NCBI GenBank assembly: GCA_029718625.1
Contig: CM056387.1
Location: forward strand, 34,067,863 to 34,131,862
Source: Synaphobranchus kaupii
Taxonomy: Eukaryota; Chordata; Actinopteri; Anguilliformes; Synaphobranchidae
Length of the DNA: 64,000 nucleotides
Direction of reading: 5' to 3'
Shown: piece by piece, positions 61,078-64,000 of the stretch
How positions within the stretch are numbered: the first letter of the stretch is position 1
Layout of the letters: every line of letters starts with the position of its first letter
Translations under genes and position numbers: made by a program
The notes under the pieces: model-generated
Database searches by the model: none
Told to the model about the DNA's origin: nothing
The model's input: the letters and a program-made list of their open reading frames with translations, nothing else

Positions 61078-61710
61078 ATTACATTACATTACATTTATTT
61101 AGCAGACGCTTTTATCCAAAGCGACGTACAGTAAGTGCGTACAGAGACATCATCAAGATCACTACAGAACAGACAAGGCAAAGCACATCCTTCGCATAAT
61201 GTAGCAGCTATCCTTAGCAATGAACGTTGACTGTAGTTCACAGTAAGCTGTGGGCAAATCAGCAACACCACACTTCCATTCCAAATACTATTATAAACTA
61301 TAATAAACAGACAGGAAAACACAGGGAAGTAGTAAACAGGGAACTGATATTCCTAGGTGAGAATATCAGTCAAGGTGGAGTCTGAAGAGGTGGGTCTTCA
61401 GGCCTCGACGGAATGCAGGCAGGGTTGGAGTAGAACGTAGGGGAATGGGAAGTTCATTCCACCACTGAGGAGCTAATGTGGAAAAACTCCGCAGTCGGGA
61501 CAAGCGAGAGCCTTTGACACGGAGGGGGGGAAGTGCCAGTCGCCCTGCTGTAGAAGAGCGAAGTGGTCGAGCTGGAACATAGTTCTGGATTAAGTCCTGC
61601 AGGTAGGCGGGGCCTGTCCTATTGGCTGCAGTGTAGGCCAGGGTCAGAACTTTGAACCTGATCCTGGCTGCAACTGGCAGCCAGTGGAGAGACCTCAGCA
61701 GGGGGGTCTA
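61078..61710 (+). repeat. dispersed teleost repeat (TTTAGCAGACGC type)
   Basis: Starts with (ATTAC)n-like sequence and TTTATTTAGCAGACGCTTTT, then ATCCAAAGCGACGTACAG, a very common fish interspersed motif. It continues through GAGGTGGGTCTTCAGGCC and GGCCTGTCCTATTGGCTG to AGTGGAGAGACCTCAGCAGG. There is no intact coding frame. Fragments of the same motif occur near 28045-28080 and 52840-52880. Confidence 0.65.
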
Positions 61711-61856
61711 AATATTTGCGTAGTCTCTCTGCCACCCGCGCCCGATCCGTCATCCTTTTGTTTCATTCAGACAGTATCAAATACTGGTCATCCGACACAA
61801 TAAAGCCTATATTTAACATAGCCTAGACAAATATAATGTTAATTAATTTTCTTCTC

Positions 61857-62471
61857 TTAAAGGTTGTATCAGCGATTTTGGGTGGAAACATAAATGATCA
61901 CATTCATCTGATTTTTCCTCACGATCCGCTAGCTGCCCGCCCCATAAGCAGGCCCTCAATAAACCGCGTCTCTGTAGGCAGCCTATGCTCCGAGATCGTA
62001 CACAAAAACAATGGTACTACCAACTACTCAAAACCAAAATAAACAGTATTCCAACCAATCACAATGATCTGCACAAACGTGACGTCACTTCTGAAGCGAA
62101 ATCCCAAACAAACATACTTATGAATAATTATGTTATGTTTTAAAAAATAGTGTTCAAGCATCCAGAATTATAACCACGTTAATAACGTTTGTAAGAAACC
62201 AAACCGTTTGTAAATCCGTCAAGATTTCAGCGAGATAAGAGTATTAGCGTTTGTGCAGATCATTGTGATTGGTTGGAATACTGTTTATTTTGGTTTTGAG
62301 TGGTTGGTAGTACCATTTGTTTTTGTGTACGATCTCGGAGCATAGGCTGCCTACAGAGACGCGGTTTTTTGACGGCCTGCTTATGGGGCGGGCAGCTAGC
62401 GGATCGTGAGGAAAAATCAGATGAATGTGATCATTTATGTTTCCACCCAAAATCGCTGATACAACCTTTAA
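61857..62471. mobile_element. 615-bp fold-back MITE with TTAA-containing ends
   Basis: Left arm 61857-62078 is repeated in inverted orientation at 62246-62471, around a spacer of about 167 bp. Tips read TTAAAGGTTGTATCAGCG inward. It is unrelated in sequence to the element at 3425-4167 but has the same TTAA-tipped fold-back design. Similar short frames on the two strands (61836-62042 and 62244-62477) simply reflect the inverted arms. Confidence 0.85.
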
Positions 62472-62478
62472 GTGCATA

Positions 62479-62812
62479 ATTGGGTGGTGGTGCAGTGGTT
62501 AGCACTGTCGCCTCACAGCAAGAAGGTACCGAGTTCCAATCCCGGCCGAAGGCCTTTCTGTGTGGAGTTTGCATGTTCTCCCCGTGTCTACGTGGGTTTT
62601 CTCCCACAGTCCAAAGACATGCAGGTTAGGCTAATTGGAGACTCAATATTGCCCATAGGTATGAATGTGTGAGTGAATGGTGTGTGTGCCCTGTGATGGA
62701 TTGGTGGCCTGTCCAGGGTGTATTCCTGCCTCTCTCCCAATGCATGCTGGGATAGGCTCCAGCACCCCCCACGACCCTGACTAGGAATAAGCGGGTTAGA
62801 TAATGGATGGAA
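62479..62812 (+). repeat. tRNA-derived SINE with GGATGGA tail
   Basis: Head TGGTGGTGCAGTGGTTAGCA and GAGTTCCAATCCCGG fit tRNA boxes A and B. The body GTGGAGTTTGCATGTTCTCC, then TCCAAAGACATGCAGGTTAG and GCTGGGATAGGCTCCAGCAC, ends in AATGGATGGA. This is one of the most abundant interspersed repeats of teleosts, here complete and adjoining the fold-back element. Confidence 0.85.
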
Positions 62813-64000
62813 GTGCATAATGTGCAAAACAGGTTTCCAGATGTCTGTGGAATTTACAAAATGAAACATAAACATTCTGTATTTTCTTTCACTGGGTCAC
62901 ATAGCTAGGCTATTCATTTCAGTCTAAATGGTTGACAGCATGCAAACATGAGGTCCTACTTTTTTCATTATAAACTTTATTTTATTTATTTGCCGGAACA
63001 TTCTCTTTTTTCACAAGTTTGTCGGCTCACCCTGTGCTCCACCCAGCATCTCCCAATAATTTGGGGGCAGTGCACACGAGCAAGCACGTCCTCCTAAACA
63101 CGTGCACGCCTGAGGCTTCCGCTCATCAGTCTGCAGGTGTCTGATTGACAGCTCTTGCGTGAAGACACGTGCGGCACCCTGACTACTGAACCCCTGGGCA
63201 ATCCTATTACTAATTATGCGCCAGTCTGTAGTGCTGCTGCCACACTGATGCTGTCGTGTTATGATTCTGCATGACTGGACAAATCAATACACGAGAACCA
63301 CTGACCGGGCCGTCCAACAGCCCCTATTGTGTCTTATTAAAAACAGGCTTATTGTACTGCTGTGGATAGTCGTACTGTAGTTCATTGTATGAATGGGTTA
63401 CACGCGCGCTCACACACACACACACACACACACACAATTCTTCACACATCCGTCTGGAAGTTTGGAGCCCGCATTTTGCGTATTGCCAAAATGCCATTCC
63501 AGGTAATGCGGGTCAATGGAGACGTATTTACTGTACACAGAATGTTATGCACTTTTGAAGGATTAGCCCGGTGACAGGATGTAAGTGGGAATCACTTTGA
63601 GCACCATGACACTACTGAAAATCCTTTCCTTAAGTAGCCTTTTTGCAGCCAGTGATGAGAAGGCGAGCATGTGACATCACTTCAATTTCCTTCCAGTTTG
63701 ATACGTGTTCTGTGCTCGGTAGGTGTATTTAAAGTTAAAACTTGATGGTGCAGAAAACGGACTTCCTTGATTAAGGCGCTGTTTGTGAATGGCTTTTAAT
63801 GTAATCCAAAGGGCAGCATTGTATTTCCAGTGAAGTCTTCCGATGGTCAACAAATCTCAGTAAAAATGTTCCTTGTGATGTGCTCTATGTTTCACGTGAA
63901 AAAAATGAAAAAGGGTTATTGAGTCATTTCTTTCCACAACACCTGACTTATCAATGTATACTTTGCCACTTTATCAATGAACACGGGCAATCAAATGATT
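62813..64000. other. window end, no gene seen
   Basis: No supported gene. A (CA)n microsatellite lies at about 63411-63436. The remainder is anonymous sequence. Confidence 0.5.

Overview
This is nuclear DNA from a teleost fish. The evidence is three recognisable vertebrate genes (two with GT-AG spliced exons), dense CA/GA microsatellites, tRNA-derived SINEs, Tc1-like and hAT-like elements and fish-type fold-back MITEs. The species cannot be named from the sequence. One run of 500 N (25911-26410) is an assembly gap.

Layout. (1) 1-9.4 kb: AT-rich flank with two large palindromic elements (1690-2510 and 3425-4167), a long GT microsatellite and a CpG-richer patch at 5.9-6.5 kb that may carry the sstr2 promoter and a 5' UTR exon. 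(2) 9507-10640, plus strand: intact single-exon somatostatin receptor gene, sstr2 type, 377 codons. (3) 11.6-20.7 kb: no gene seen; a complete 1.14-kb fold-back Tc1-type element, several short inverted-repeat elements and a decayed Tc1-like remnant. (4) 23060-47231, minus strand: usp22, the SAGA deubiquitinase. Exon 1 (start codon) is at 47112-47231 and the last four coding exons are at 23060-25357. I could not find the exons for the middle ~350 residues, including the catalytic Cys box, in the sequenced 21.7 kb between them; they most likely sit in the N-run. The large intron holds three minisatellites (45, 25 and 47 bp), a duplicated dispersed repeat, and a full-length Tc1 element (33486-35098) whose transposase has two in-frame stops. 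(5) 49014-59956, minus strand: complete cops3 (COP9 signalosome subunit 3), 12 coding exons, 423 codons, with one GC-AG intron. (6) 60-64 kb: repeats only, including another TTAA-ended fold-back element and a tRNA-derived SINE.

Gene relationships. cops3 and usp22 lie head-to-tail on the minus strand: the putative cops3 polyadenylation signal (48774) is about 1 kb from the CCAAT-box cluster (47580-47758) upstream of usp22. Both are housekeeping nuclear ubiquitin-system genes: CSN removes NEDD8 from cullins, and USP22 removes ubiquitin from histones H2A and H2B. Human COPS3 and USP22 are both on 17p11.2, so this looks like conserved synteny. The sstr2 gene is a separate plus-strand unit. I found no bacterial-type system, CRISPR array, phage or viral gene. 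The most unusual material is repeat architecture: large fold-back elements sharing one palindromic core under different Tc1-type termini, and a minisatellite that expanded inside one copy of a dispersed repeat.
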